Shown here: positions 33,970 through 42,187 of the stretch, piece by piece
Layout: each line of letters starts with the position of its first letter
Position numbering within the stretch: the first letter of the stretch is position 1
Assembly: GCA_019112825.1 (NCBI GenBank)
Contig: DXIP01000021.1
Coordinates: 1-64,000, forward strand
DNA length: 64,000 nt
DNA from: Alistipes excrementigallinarum
Lineage (GTDB): Bacteria > Bacteroidota > Bacteroidia > Bacteroidales > Rikenellaceae
Direction: 5' to 3'
The notes under the pieces: model-generated
What the model was told of the DNA's origin: nothing
What the model saw: the letters and a program-made list of their open reading frames with translations, nothing else
Databases searched by the model: none
Made by a program: the position numbers and the translations under genes

Positions 33970-34323
33970 CTACCCGCGCGGGCCGTACTTGCGCTCGAAG
34001 AGGTCCGCATGGCTCTGCCCCCACGCAATCATGGCGTCGATGAGCGGCAGCAGCGAGGCCCCCAGCTCCGTGAGCGAGTACTCCGAGCGTGGAGGGAGCT
34101 CGGCATAGATGGTCTTGGCCACCAGCCCGTCCTCGACCAGCTCGCGGAGCTGGAGGTCGAGCACGCGGGGCGTCGCCTCGGGCAGCTGACGGTGGAGTTC
34201 GCTCGGCCGCAGCGGCCGGTGGCGCAGTTCGTCCAGAATGCAGGACTTCCACTTCGAATCGATAAGGCTCATGGTCAGCCGCAGCGGGCAGTCCAGGTCG
34301 ACGGGAATCTTTCGTTCGTACAT
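33970..34323 (-). CDS. HxlR-family transcriptional regulator
   Basis: A 117-residue winged-helix protein: LDCPLRLTMSLIDSKWKSCI, PLRPSELHRQLPEATPRVLD, LQLRELVEDGLVAKTIY and EYSLTELGASLLPLID. One conserved N-terminal Cys is present (CPLRL). The ATG at 34323 was preferred to a GTG at 34344 because a TATCTTTG -7 element at 34346-34353 places transcription start near 34341. It is divergent from an NTF2-like gene. The intergenic region contains a 9-2-9 inverted repeat and an extra half-site that fit an operator for this protein. Confidence 0.88.
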   Translation of the reverse strand: MYERKIPVDLDCPLRLTMSLIDSKWKSCILDELRHRPLRPSELHRQLPEATPRVLDLQLRELVEDGLVAKTIYAELPPRSEYSLTELGASLLPLIDAMIAWGQSHADLFERKYGPRG

Positions 34324-34345
34324 GGTGCGGATGGGTTTGGTCACA

Positions 34346-34353
34346 CAAAGATA
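34346..34353 (-). promoter_or_regulatory. -7 element of the second HxlR gene
   Basis: The minus strand reads TATCTTTG, 22 nt upstream of the ATG at 34323. The inverted repeat at 34379-34398 would overlap its -33 region. Confidence 0.65.
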
Positions 34354-34378
34354 GGGATAACCCCCGAAAAGAGGGGTA

Positions 34379-34417
34379 TACCGAAAAAATTTTCGGTACG
34401 TGAATCATTTTTCGGTA
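34379..34417. promoter_or_regulatory. Candidate HxlR operator: inverted repeat plus third half-site
   Basis: TACCGAAAA (34379-34387), two bases, and TTTTCGGTA (34390-34398) form a perfect 9-2-9 inverted repeat. A third copy of TTTTCGGTA lies at 34409-34417, ending just before the -33 TTG (34419) of the rightward promoter. The sites sit between the two divergent -7 elements, where the HxlR protein could repress both. Confidence 0.75.
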
Positions 34418-34418
34418 C

Positions 34419-34449
34419 TTGCGCAGCCGCACGGCGCGTCGTAATTTTG
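34419..34449 (+). promoter_or_regulatory. Promoter of the NTF2-like / flavodoxin-family genes
   Basis: TTG (34419-34421), a 20-nt spacer and TAATTTTG (34442-34449) match the Bacteroidetes promoter consensus. Predicted start is about 30 nt before the ATG at 34484. Confidence 0.8.
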
Positions 34450-34483
34450 CGGTTGAACGAAAAACCCCTAAAACACCAAGCGT

Positions 34484-34867
34484 ATGAGAGCAAGCATCGA
34501 AGAGTACAAGGCCGTCGAGCAGGCGGCCATGAAGTTCGTCAGGAGCGTGGCCGAGGGCGACAGCACGCCGGCCCGCGAGCTGTTCATCGACGGGGCCGTG
34601 CTGTTCGGCTATCTGGACGGCCGTCTTGAGCACGGCAGCATCGAGCAGTTCTACCACAACGTCGACACGGTCGCTGCCGGGCAGGAGTTCCGGGCGCGCG
34701 TCGACGTCCTCGACGTCGAGGAGACGCTGGCCGTCGTCCGCGTGCTCGAGGAGCGGTGGGGCGGCCGCATCGACTTCACCGACTATCTGCTGATGATGAA
34801 GATGGATGGCCGGTGGCGCTGCGTCGCAAAGGCCTACAACCAGAATTCCGATACCATTAAAAAATAA
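34484..34867 (+). CDS. NTF2-like protein, putative lumazine-binding family
   Basis: A 127-residue cone-fold protein without a signal peptide. Features: YKAVEQAAMKFVRSVAEGD, VLFGYLDGRLEHGSIEQFY, DVLDVEETLAVVRVLEERWG and the end LLMMKMDGRWRCVAKAYNQN. This is the pattern of the small SnoaL/NTF2-like 'putative lumazine-binding' proteins often found beside oxidoreductases. It is 16 nt upstream of a flavodoxin-family gene and divergent from HxlR. Ligand unknown; a small aromatic or flavin-like compound is possible. Confidence 0.82.
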   Translation: MRASIEEYKAVEQAAMKFVRSVAEGDSTPARELFIDGAVLFGYLDGRLEHGSIEQFYHNVDTVAAGQEFRARVDVLDVEETLAVVRVLEERWGGRIDFTDYLLMMKMDGRWRCVAKAYNQNSDTIKK

Positions 34868-34883
34868 CAAGGGAGATACCACC

Positions 34884-35412
34884 ATGAAGATTACGGTCAT
34901 TACGGGCAGCCCCCGCCGCAAGGGCAACAGCTTTGCCATGACGGAGGCATTCATCCGGGCTGCGGAGCAGCGCGGCCACACCATCGAGCGGTTCGACGCC
35001 GCCTTTCTGAAGATTGGCGGCTGCCACGCCTGCATGACGTGCTACAAGACGGGCAAAGCCTGCTCGTTCGACGACGATTTCAACCGCATCGCGCCGGCCA
35101 TTCTCGAGTCGGAGGCCGTCGTATTCACCATGCCGGTCTACTGGTACTCGATTCCGGCGCAAATCAAGGGGGTCATCGACCGCCTCTTCTCACTGGTGGT
35201 GGGCGGCAAGGCGTACGCCGGCAAGAAGTGCGCGCTGATTGCCTGCTGCGAAGAGGAGGAGATGACGGTGTTCGACGGCGTACGGGTACCCATGGAGCGC
35301 ACGGCCGCCCTGCTCAAGTGGGAGATGGTCGGACAGGTGCTCATCCCCGGCGTGCTGAACGAGGGCGACATCGACCGCACGGAGGGCTGCCGCTCTGGCA
35401 GAGCGCTTCTGA
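34884..35412 (+). CDS. Flavodoxin-family NAD(P)H reductase, probably frameshifted at its end
   Basis: Residues 1-170 form an iron-sulfur-flavoprotein/NADPH-dependent FMN reductase: TVITGSPRRKGNSFAMTEAF (FMN loop), GGCHACMTCYKTGKAC, and FTMPVYWYSIPAQIKGVIDR. The open frame formally runs to 35672, but after DIDRTEGCR it becomes Arg/Ala/Pro-rich, crosses a 39-nt repeat and runs through a strong terminator. Dropping one base at 35394 gives LAERF then TGA at 35410-35412, the normal end of this family (about 175 residues). I therefore place the real end at 35412, with either a +1 frameshift mutation or a sequence error. Its partner genes suggest quinone or nitro-compound reduction under HxlR control. 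Confidence 0.7.
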
Positions 35413-35460
35413 GCCACACGCCGCAGCCGCTCCGCTATCGCTGTAGAGGCGGGAAGGGCG

Positions 35461-35538
35461 TCGCGTTCCGGCCCCGCGCAACAGACGCAGCGGAGGTCGC
35501 CGCGCTTCGGCCTCGCACAACGGAGGCGGCGGAAGGCG
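35461..35538 (+). repeat. 39-nt imperfect direct repeat
   Basis: Two 39-nt units (35461-35499, 35500-35538) share blocks such as CCGGCC/TCGGCC, CGCRCAAC and CGGCGGA. A third partial copy may begin at 35538. They lie downstream of the probable true end of the reductase and before its terminator. Confidence 0.55.
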
Positions 35539-35562
35539 TCGCACGACAACCCCATCGGGACA

Positions 35563-35597
35563 ATCCCGGGCTTGTGAACGAGCCCGGGATTTTTTTG
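35563..35597 (+). terminator. Intrinsic terminator
   Basis: ATCCCGGGCT (35563-35572) pairs with AGCCCGGGAT (35581-35590) across an 8-nt loop, followed by seven T. It is about 150 nt after the corrected reductase stop. The uncorrected open frame runs through it, which argues against that frame being real. Confidence 0.9.
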
Positions 35598-35815
35598 CCC
35601 CCGGCGCAGGCAGCGGAAGGACCGTCCGGCCGGAGCTCCGCGCGCCCCGGCGGTCCAGAAACGGGCGGATGACGGCGCGTCGCCTCGGCGGAGCATGGCC
35701 CGGCGCTCCCGCGGCAAAGGCGGCGCCGGCCGCCGTTCAGACCGCCATACGGACCGTTCATCCCCCGAAAAGGCGAGTTCGGAGGATTCTCATCCCGGGG
35801 CCGCGGCGCCCGCGC

Positions 35816-35823
35816 TATTTTTG
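35816..35823 (+). promoter_or_regulatory. -7 element of the RND efflux operon
   Basis: TATTTTTG, a TAnnTTTG element, 44 nt upstream of the ATG at 35867. No clear -33 element. Confidence 0.6.
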
Positions 35824-35866
35824 TACCGTTAAAAACTGTACAAAAAACTATCAATCTTCGCATACC

Positions 35867-38800
35867 ATGTTCCAATCCATCGTCCGCTTTGCGGTCACGA
35901 AAAAACTCTTCGTCGGATTGACCACCCTCTTCCTGCTGGCGGGAGGAATCTATTCGATGATGACGCTTCCGGTCGACGCCGTGCCGGACATCACCAACAA
36001 CCAGGTGCAGATTGTGACCGTCTCCCCCACGCTCGCTCCGCAGGAGGTCGAGCAGCTCATCACCTTCCCCATCGAGGTGGCGATGAGCAACATCATGAAC
36101 GTCCAGGAGATTCGCTCCGTGTCGCGCTTCGGTCTGTCGGTCGTCACGGTGGTCTTCAAGGAGAGCGTGCCGATTCTCGACGCCCGGCAGCTCATCAACG
36201 AACAGATACAGACCGTCGCCGGAGAGATTCCCCCCGAGCTGGGCACCCCCGAGATGATGCCCATCACCACGGGTCTGGGCGAAATCTACCAGTATACGCT
36301 CGACGTCGAGCCGGGCTACGAGAAGCGCTACGACGCCATGGAGTTGCGCACCATCCAGGACTGGATTGTCAAGCGCCAGCTGTCGGGCATCCCGGGAATC
36401 GTCGAAATCAACAGCTTCGGAGGCTACCTCAAGCAGTATGAGGTGGCCGTCGACCCCGACGCCCTCTACTCGCTCAACATCACCATCGGCGACGTCTTCG
36501 AGGCGCTGAGCCGCAACAACGAGAACACGGGCGGCAGCTATATCGAGAAGATTAACCGTGCCTACTACATCCGCTCCGAGGGTATGATTTCGTCGCTCGA
36601 CGACATCCGCCGCATCGTGGTGGCCAACCGCGGCGGCATCCCGATTCACGTGAGCGACGTGGGCACCGTGAAGTTCGGCTCGGCCAAGCGCTTCGGCGCC
36701 ATGACGCGCGACGGCAAGGGCGAGTGCGTCGGCGGCATCGCCATGATGCTCAAGGGGGCCAACGCCAACGTGGTCACCCGCGAGTTGGAGTCGCGCGTGG
36801 AGAAAATCCAGAAGATGCTGCCCGAAGGGGTCACCATCAACCCCTATCTGAACCGCTCGGAGCTGGTCAACCGCAACATCTCGACCGTGATTCGCAACCT
36901 CATCGAGGGGGCCATCATCGTCTTCATCGTGCTGATGCTCTTCCTGGGCAACGTCCGCGCCGGCCTGATTGTCGCCTCGGTCATCCCGCTGGCTATGCTC
37001 TTCACATTCATCCTCATGCACATATTCGGCGTTTCGGCCAACCTGATGAGTCTGGGCGCCATCGACTTCGGTATTGTCGTCGACGGCTCCATCGTCATCG
37101 TCGAGGGAATCCTCGCCCACCTCTTCGTGCGACAGAACCTCGGCCGCACGCTCTCCCGCCGCGAAATGGACGAGCAAATCATCGCCGGTGCCGGCAACGT
37201 GGTCCGCTCGGCCACCTTCGCCGTCATCATCATCCTCATCGTCTTCTTCCCGATTCTCACGCTGACGGGCATCGAGGGCAAGTACTTCACCCCGATGGCC
37301 AAGACGCTCGTATTCTGCATCATCGGAGCGCTGCTGCTCTCGCTGACCTACGTGCCGATGATGTCGTCGCTCGTACTGCGGCGCCGCATCAGCGACCGTC
37401 CGACCTTCGCCGACCGCTTCTTCGCCTGGCTCAACCGCATCTACCAGCGCTGCCTGGCCTTCTGCCTGCGCTTCAGCTGGGGGACCGTCGCCGTGGCCGT
37501 GGCGGCCTTCATCGGCAGCCTCATGCTCTTCACGCGGCTCGGTGCGGAGTTCATCCCCACGCTCGACGAGGGTGACTTCGCCATGCAGATGACCCTGCCG
37601 GCCGGAAGCTCGCTCACGCGCAGCATCGCCGTCTCGGAGCAGGCCGAGAAGATTCTGATGGAGAACTTCCCCGAAATCAAACACGTCGTGGCCAAAATCG
37701 GTACGGCCGAGGTGCCGACCGACCCCATGGCCGTCGAGGATGCCGACGTGATGATTGTCATGAAGCCCTTCGAGGAGTGGACCAGCGCCTCGTCGCGCGC
37801 CGAACTGGTCGAGAAGATGAAGGCGGCGCTCGATACGATTCCCGACGTGGAGTTCAACTTCAGCCAGCCCATCCAGCTGCGCTTCAACGAGCTGATGACG
37901 GGCGCCAAGGCCGACATCGCCATCAAGCTCTACGGCGAGGACATGGCCGAGCTCTACGACAAGGCGCGCGAGGCGGCCCGCTACGTCGAGCAGGTGCCCG
38001 GAGCTTCGGACGTGCTGGTCGAGCAGGCGATGGGTCTGCCGCAGCTCGTAGTGAAGTACAACCGTGCCAAGATTGCCCGCTACGGCATCAACATCGAGGA
38101 GCTCAACAGCATCATCCGCTCGGCCTACGCCGGCGAGACGGCCGGTACGGTCTTCGAGAACGAGCGCCGCTTCGACCTGGTCGTACGCCTCGACCAGCGC
38201 AAGGTGGCCGACCTGAACCTCGACCGGCTCTTCATCCGCACCTCCGAGGGGATTCAGATTCCGGTGAGCGAGGTGGCCACCATCGACCTGGTGAACGGCC
38301 CGCTGCAGATTAACCGCGACGCCACCAAGCGGCGCGTGGTCATCGGCGTGAACGTCCGCGACGCCGACATCCAGCAGGTCGTCGAGTCCATCCGCCAGAC
38401 GCTCGAACAGCACGTCACGCTCAAGCCGGGCTACTACTTCGAGTACGGCGGTCAGTTCGAGAACCTCCAGAACGCCATCCGCACGCTGCTGGTCGTGATT
38501 CCCGTGGCGCTGATGCTCATCCTGCTGCTGCTCTTCTTCGCCTTCAAGAGCGTGACCTACTCGCTGGTGGTCTTCTCGACGGTTCCGCTCTCGATTATCG
38601 GCGGCATTCTGGCGCTGTGGCTGCGCGGCCTGCCCTTCAGCATCTCGGCCGGCGTGGGCTTCATCGCGCTCTTCGGTGTAGCTGTATTAAACGGTATTCT
38701 GATGATAAACCACTTCAATGCTCTGAGAGAGAGCACCACACATCGTCTCTCGACCGGCCGCGTCATCGCCCGCGGCACGCAGCACCTGCTGCGCCCCGTC

Positions 38801-40177
38801 TTCCTGACCGGACTGGTCGCCTCGCTGGGCTTCGTGCCCATGGCCGTCGCCACCTCGGCCGGGGCCGAAGTGCAGCGCCCGCTGGCAACGGTCGTCATCG
38901 GCGGACTCTTCGTCTCGACGCTGCTCACGCTCTTCGTCGTCCCGGTATTCTACAGGCTGGTGGGCTCGGCTCCGCTGCTGCTGCGCCGTCCCCTGCTGCG
39001 CCGCCTGCTTCCCGTGCTGATGCTCCCCGCACTGATGCTGCTGCCGCTCGAAGGACACAGCCAGCAGCGCGTGACGCTCGACGAGGCGGTTGCGATGGCC
39101 CTCGAAAACCATCCCCGCCTCAAGTCGGCCGACGCGGCCGTCGAACGGACCCGCGCCATGCGCGGCGAGTCGTGGGAGCTGGCCCCGACGACGGTCGACT
39201 ACTCCTTCGGACAGCTCAACGGCACGGAGCGCAACGACCGTGAAATCAGCATCACGCAGTCGTTCGGCTCGCTGCTCACCCCCTTCTACAAGAATGCGCT
39301 CGTGCGGCGCCAGACCGAAACCGGAGGCCACTACCGCGAGCTCGTGCGGCGCGAGGTTGTCGCCGAGGTCAAGCGCGCCTGGTCCTACTACCTCTACACG
39401 CAGGAGCTCTGCCGCCTCTACGCCGACCAGAATGCGCTGGCCGCCGAGCTCTCGCGCACGAGCGAGCTGCGCTACCAGCAGGGCGACATCACCCGCCTCG
39501 AGCAGAGCATGACCGCGACGATGGCCGCCGAGATGCGCAACCGTCTCTTCCAGGCGCAGGAGGAGCAGAAGGTCGCCGCCGCACGGCTCCAGTGGGCCTG
39601 CTATGCCGATGCGCCGCTCATGCCCTCCGACACGCTGCTGACCCGCTTCGATGCGCCGAAGGAGATTTCGGCCGACCTGCAGCGCAGCTACTTCCAGTCG
39701 CAGGTGCGCGAGGCCGAGGCCCGCACGCGGGTCGAGAAGAGCCGCTTCTTCCCCGAGCTCTCGTTCGGATACCAGCGGCAAAACATCCTCCCCGACAAGG
39801 GGCTGAACGCCTACGTCATCGGCGCCTCGTTCCCCATCTTCTTCAACACCCGCCGCAGCCGCATCCGCCAGGCCAAGGCCGACGCCTACATCGCCCGCAA
39901 CGATGCGGCGCTCAACCTGCGCAACGTCGACAACCGCATCACCGAGCTGCAGGCCAACCTGCGCCGCTACGAGGAGAGCCTGCGCTACTACGTCGAATCG
40001 GCGCTTCCCGAGGCCGAGACGCTCGTGCGCGCCGCCCGGCTGCAGCTGGCCAACAGCGAGACGACCATCGCCGAATACATCATGAGCCTCAATACGGCGC
40101 TCGAAATCCGCCGCGGCTACATCGAGACGCTCAACCAGTACAACATCACCGCACTCGAATACGAACTCTACCGATAA
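35867..40177 (+). CDS. CusA/CzcA-type heavy-metal RND pump fused to a TolC-like channel domain
   Basis: A 1436-residue protein. Residues 1 to about 1035 are a complete HME-RND pump: FLLAGGIYSMMTLPVDAVPD, the TM4 acidic motif LGAIDFGIVVDGSIVIVEG, porter domains, and the final TM block VGFIALFGVAVLNGILMIN. After a hydrophobic, signal-like link (LPVLMLPALMLLPLEGHSQQ, about 1046-1065), residues about 1067-1436 are an outer-membrane efflux protein domain (VTLDEAVAMALENHPRLKSA). CusA-TolC fusions occur in Bacteroidetes, and the processing or topology of the linker is not settled. It is followed 12 nt later by its adaptor. Probably exports Cu, Ag, Co, Zn or Cd; the metal cannot be told from sequence alone. 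Confidence 0.93.
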   Translation: MFQSIVRFAVTKKLFVGLTTLFLLAGGIYSMMTLPVDAVPDITNNQVQIVTVSPTLAPQEVEQLITFPIEVAMSNIMNVQEIRSVSRFGLSVVTVVFKESVPILDARQLINEQIQTVAGEIPPELGTPEMMPITTGLGEIYQYTLDVEPGYEKRYDAMELRTIQDWIVKRQLSGIPGIVEINSFGGYLKQYEVAVDPDALYSLNITIGDVFEALSRNNENTGGSYIEKINRAYYIRSEGMISSLDDIRRIVVANRGGIPIHVSDVGTVKFGSAKRFGAMTRDGKGECVGGIAMMLKGANANVVTRELESRVEKIQKMLPEGVTINPYLNRSELVNRNISTVIRNLIEGAIIVFIVLMLFLGNVRAGLIVASVIPLAMLFTFILMHIFGVSANLMSLGAIDFGIVVDGSIVIVEGILAHLFVRQNLGRTLSRREMDEQIIAGAGNVVRSATFAVIIILIVFFPILTLTGIEGKYFTPMAKTLVFCIIGALLLSLTYVPMMSSLVLRRRISDRPTFADRFFAWLNRIYQRCLAFCLRFSWGTVAVAVAAFIGSLMLFTRLGAEFIPTLDEGDFAMQMTLPAGSSLTRSIAVSEQAEKILMENFPEIKHVVAKIGTAEVPTDPMAVEDADVMIVMKPFEEWTSASSRAELVEKMKAALDTIPDVEFNFSQPIQLRFNELMTGAKADIAIKLYGEDMAELYDKAREAARYVEQVPGASDVLVEQAMGLPQLVVKYNRAKIARYGINIEELNSIIRSAYAGETAGTVFENERRFDLVVRLDQRKVADLNLDRLFIRTSEGIQIPVSEVATIDLVNGPLQINRDATKRRVVIGVNVRDADIQQVVESIRQTLEQHVTLKPGYYFEYGGQFENLQNAIRTLLVVIPVALMLILLLLFFAFKSVTYSLVVFSTVPLSIIGGILALWLRGLPFSISAGVGFIALFGVAVLNGILMINHFNALRESTTHRLSTGRVIARGTQHLLRPVFLTGLVASLGFVPMAVATSAGAEVQRPLATVVIGGLFVSTLLTLFVVPVFYRLVGSAPLLLRRPLLRRLLPVLMLPALMLLPLEGHSQQRVTLDEAVAMALENHPRLKSADAAVERTRAMRGESWELAPTTVDYSFGQLNGTERNDREISITQSFGSLLTPFYKNALVRRQTETGGHYRELVRREVVAEVKRAWSYYLYTQELCRLYADQNALAAELSRTSELRYQQGDITRLEQSMTATMAAEMRNRLFQAQEEQKVAAARLQWACYADAPLMPSDTLLTRFDAPKEISADLQRSYFQSQVREAEARTRVEKSRFFPELSFGYQRQNILPDKGLNAYVIGASFPIFFNTRRSRIRQAKADAYIARNDAALNLRNVDNRITELQANLRRYEESLRYYVESALPEAETLVRAARLQLANSETTIAEYIMSLNTALEIRRGYIETLNQYNITALEYELYR

Positions 40178-40189
40178 ACACATCCAGTC

Positions 40190-41092
40190 ATGAAAAAGAT
40201 ACTTCTTCCCATCGCGGCGCTTCTCTGCGCCTGCTCGTCGGCTCCGACCGCACCGGCCTCGACGGCTGCATCCGAAGCCGCCGCCACCGACAGCATCGCG
40301 GCCGCCCCGGCCGAAGAGCCCGCCTCCGAGGTCGACGCCGCATCGGGCGCCACGTCGGTGCCCAACGAACCCACCTTCAACGGCATTCTGGTCCTCCCGC
40401 CCCAGAGCCGCGCCACGGTGACGCTGACCATGGGCGGGTCGATTCGCTCCACCACGCTGCTGCCCGGCGCCTACGTCAAGCAGGGCACCGTGCTGGCGAC
40501 GCTCGAGAATCCCGAGTTCATCGCCCTGCAGCAGTCCTACCTCGACAGCCATGCGCAGTATGAGTTTCTGCGCACCGAGTTCCTGCGCCAGCAGACCCTC
40601 GCGCGCGAGGAGGCCTCGTCGCAGAAGCACTTCCAGCAGAGCAAGGCCGAGTACCTCTCGATGCGGAGCCGCATGGATGCCGCCGCAGCCCAGCTCGCAC
40701 TGCTGGGCGTCGACACGACGCGCCTGCTCGCCGGGGGCATCATCCCCTACCTCGACATCAAGGCCCCCATCAGCGGCTATGCGGCCGACGTGAAGATGAA
40801 CACCGGCCGCCACTTCGACGTCGGCGAGCCGCTCTGCGAGATTGTCAACAAGAGCGACATGATGCTGCGTCTGACCGCCTACGAGAAGGACCTCGCCAAC
40901 CTGCGGGCGGGCGACCGGGTCGAGTTCCGCGTCAACGGCATCGAGGGGGAGACCTTCCACGGGGTCATCACCATGGTCGGCCAGCAGGTCAACAACGAGA
41001 ACCGCTCGATTGACGTCTACGTCCGCATCGAGGGGCAGAATCCGCAATTCCGCCCGGGAATGTACGCCATGGCGCGCATCGCGCGGAAATAA
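40190..41092 (+). CDS. CusB/HlyD-type periplasmic adaptor lipoprotein
   Basis: A 300-residue lipoprotein (MKKILLPIAALLCACSS, lipobox LCAC). An Ala/Ser/Thr-rich linker (about 17-60) follows. Then come membrane-fusion-protein domains: GAYVKQGTVLATLENPEFIA, a helical hairpin with repeated Gln/Lys, YLDIKAPISGYAADVKMNTG and RPGMYAMARIARK. It lacks the C-terminal metal-binding extension of some CusB proteins. It couples the fused RND-TolC protein across the periplasm. Its stop codon directly precedes the kinase promoter/start region. Confidence 0.9.
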   Translation: MKKILLPIAALLCACSSAPTAPASTAASEAAATDSIAAAPAEEPASEVDAASGATSVPNEPTFNGILVLPPQSRATVTLTMGGSIRSTTLLPGAYVKQGTVLATLENPEFIALQQSYLDSHAQYEFLRTEFLRQQTLAREEASSQKHFQQSKAEYLSMRSRMDAAAAQLALLGVDTTRLLAGGIIPYLDIKAPISGYAADVKMNTGRHFDVGEPLCEIVNKSDMMLRLTAYEKDLANLRAGDRVEFRVNGIEGETFHGVITMVGQQVNNENRSIDVYVRIEGQNPQFRPGMYAMARIARK

Positions 41093-41095
41093 TGC

Positions 41096-41103
41096 TATTT
41101 TTG
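41096..41103 (+). promoter_or_regulatory. -7 element abutting the histidine kinase start
   Basis: TATTTTTG lies 3 nt after the adaptor stop and ends 4 nt before the kinase ATG (41108). If used, transcription would start at about the ATG, giving a leaderless or near-leaderless mRNA for the two-component system, separate from the upstream operon. Confidence 0.45.
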
Positions 41104-41107
41104 CACC

Positions 41108-42187
41108 ATGAAAGCCTCCGTTCCGTTCAAGAACCGCTATCTGCTCTCCACGCTCCTGGTCTCGGCCGTGGTGGCCGTGCTGATACACTTTCCCGAGGTG
41201 CTGTCGCTCTCGGACAGCTTCGAACGCGAGCAGCTCTTCACGGGGATGGAGCCCAAGGATGTCTTCAACGAGATACTCTTCACCTTCATCTCGCTGCTGC
41301 TGCTCTTCGGCTTCAATGCGCTCATCTTCCACTTCAATTCGCCGCTGGTGCGGGTGACCGGGTGGAAGATGGTGCTCTCGTTCCTGCTGACGTGGGCGGC
41401 GAGCAACCTTCTGGGGCAGCTCTTCGTCTGGCTCCACCACCAGTTCGACATCCCGGCCATCGACGCCATGGTGCACCACTACCTGCACCCGCTGCGCGAC
41501 TTCATCATGTCGAGCATCGTCTCGGGCAGCAACTACATCTTCCACCTCATCGTGCGGCAGCAGCGCATCGTCGTCGAGAACGAGGAGCTGCGCACCGAGA
41601 GCCTGCGCCACCAGTTCGAGTCGCTCAAGGAGCAGCTCAACCCCCACATGCTCTTCAACTCGCTCAACACGCTCCAGTCGCTGATTCGCGAGTCGCCCGC
41701 CCGGGCGCTCGACTACACGCAGGAGCTCTCGCGCGTGCTGCGCTACACGCTCCAGGACAACGACCGGCAGAGCGTGACGCTGGACGAGGAGATGCAGTTC
41801 GCCGAGGCCTACATCTACCTGATGAAGATGCGCTACGAGGAGAATCTGCGCTTCGAGGTGGAGATTGACGAGTCCACAAGGGGGATGCTGCTGCCGCCCA
41901 TGTCGGTGCAGCTGCTCGTCGAGAACGCCATCAAGCACAACGAAATCAGCAACCGCAATCCGCTCACCATCACCATCCGCACCGAGGGCCGGACGCTGCT
42001 CGTCGAGAACCGCATCCAGCCCAAGCGGCAGGCTCCGGCCGGCCCCGGCATCGGGCTCGACAATCTGGCCAAGCGTTATCTGCTGCTCTGGCAGAAGGAG
42101 ATAGGGATTACGGCCAACCGGGGGCTCTTCTGCGTAAGGCTTCCCCTGCAACAACCCGACAAGAACCATGAAAGCGTTAATCATTGA
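41108..42187 (+). CDS. LytS/YehU-type sensor histidine kinase
   Basis: A 359-residue membrane kinase. Four hydrophobic segments occupy about residues 12-150. Then comes the His_kinase (PF06580) motif LKEQLNPHMLFNSLNTLQSL with the phospho-accepting His, and the ATPase N-box VQLLVENAIKHNEI with GIGLDNLAKRY. No large periplasmic sensor is visible. It overlaps the response-regulator gene by 20 nt, so the two are coupled. Placement right after the metal efflux genes suggests, without proof, that it senses envelope or metal stress. Confidence 0.92.
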   Translation: MKASVPFKNRYLLSTLLVSAVVAVLIHFPEVLSLSDSFEREQLFTGMEPKDVFNEILFTFISLLLLFGFNALIFHFNSPLVRVTGWKMVLSFLLTWAASNLLGQLFVWLHHQFDIPAIDAMVHHYLHPLRDFIMSSIVSGSNYIFHLIVRQQRIVVENEELRTESLRHQFESLKEQLNPHMLFNSLNTLQSLIRESPARALDYTQELSRVLRYTLQDNDRQSVTLDEEMQFAEAYIYLMKMRYEENLRFEVEIDESTRGMLLPPMSVQLLVENAIKHNEISNRNPLTITIRTEGRTLLVENRIQPKRQAPAGPGIGLDNLAKRYLLLWQKEIGITANRGLFCVRLPLQQPDKNHESVNH

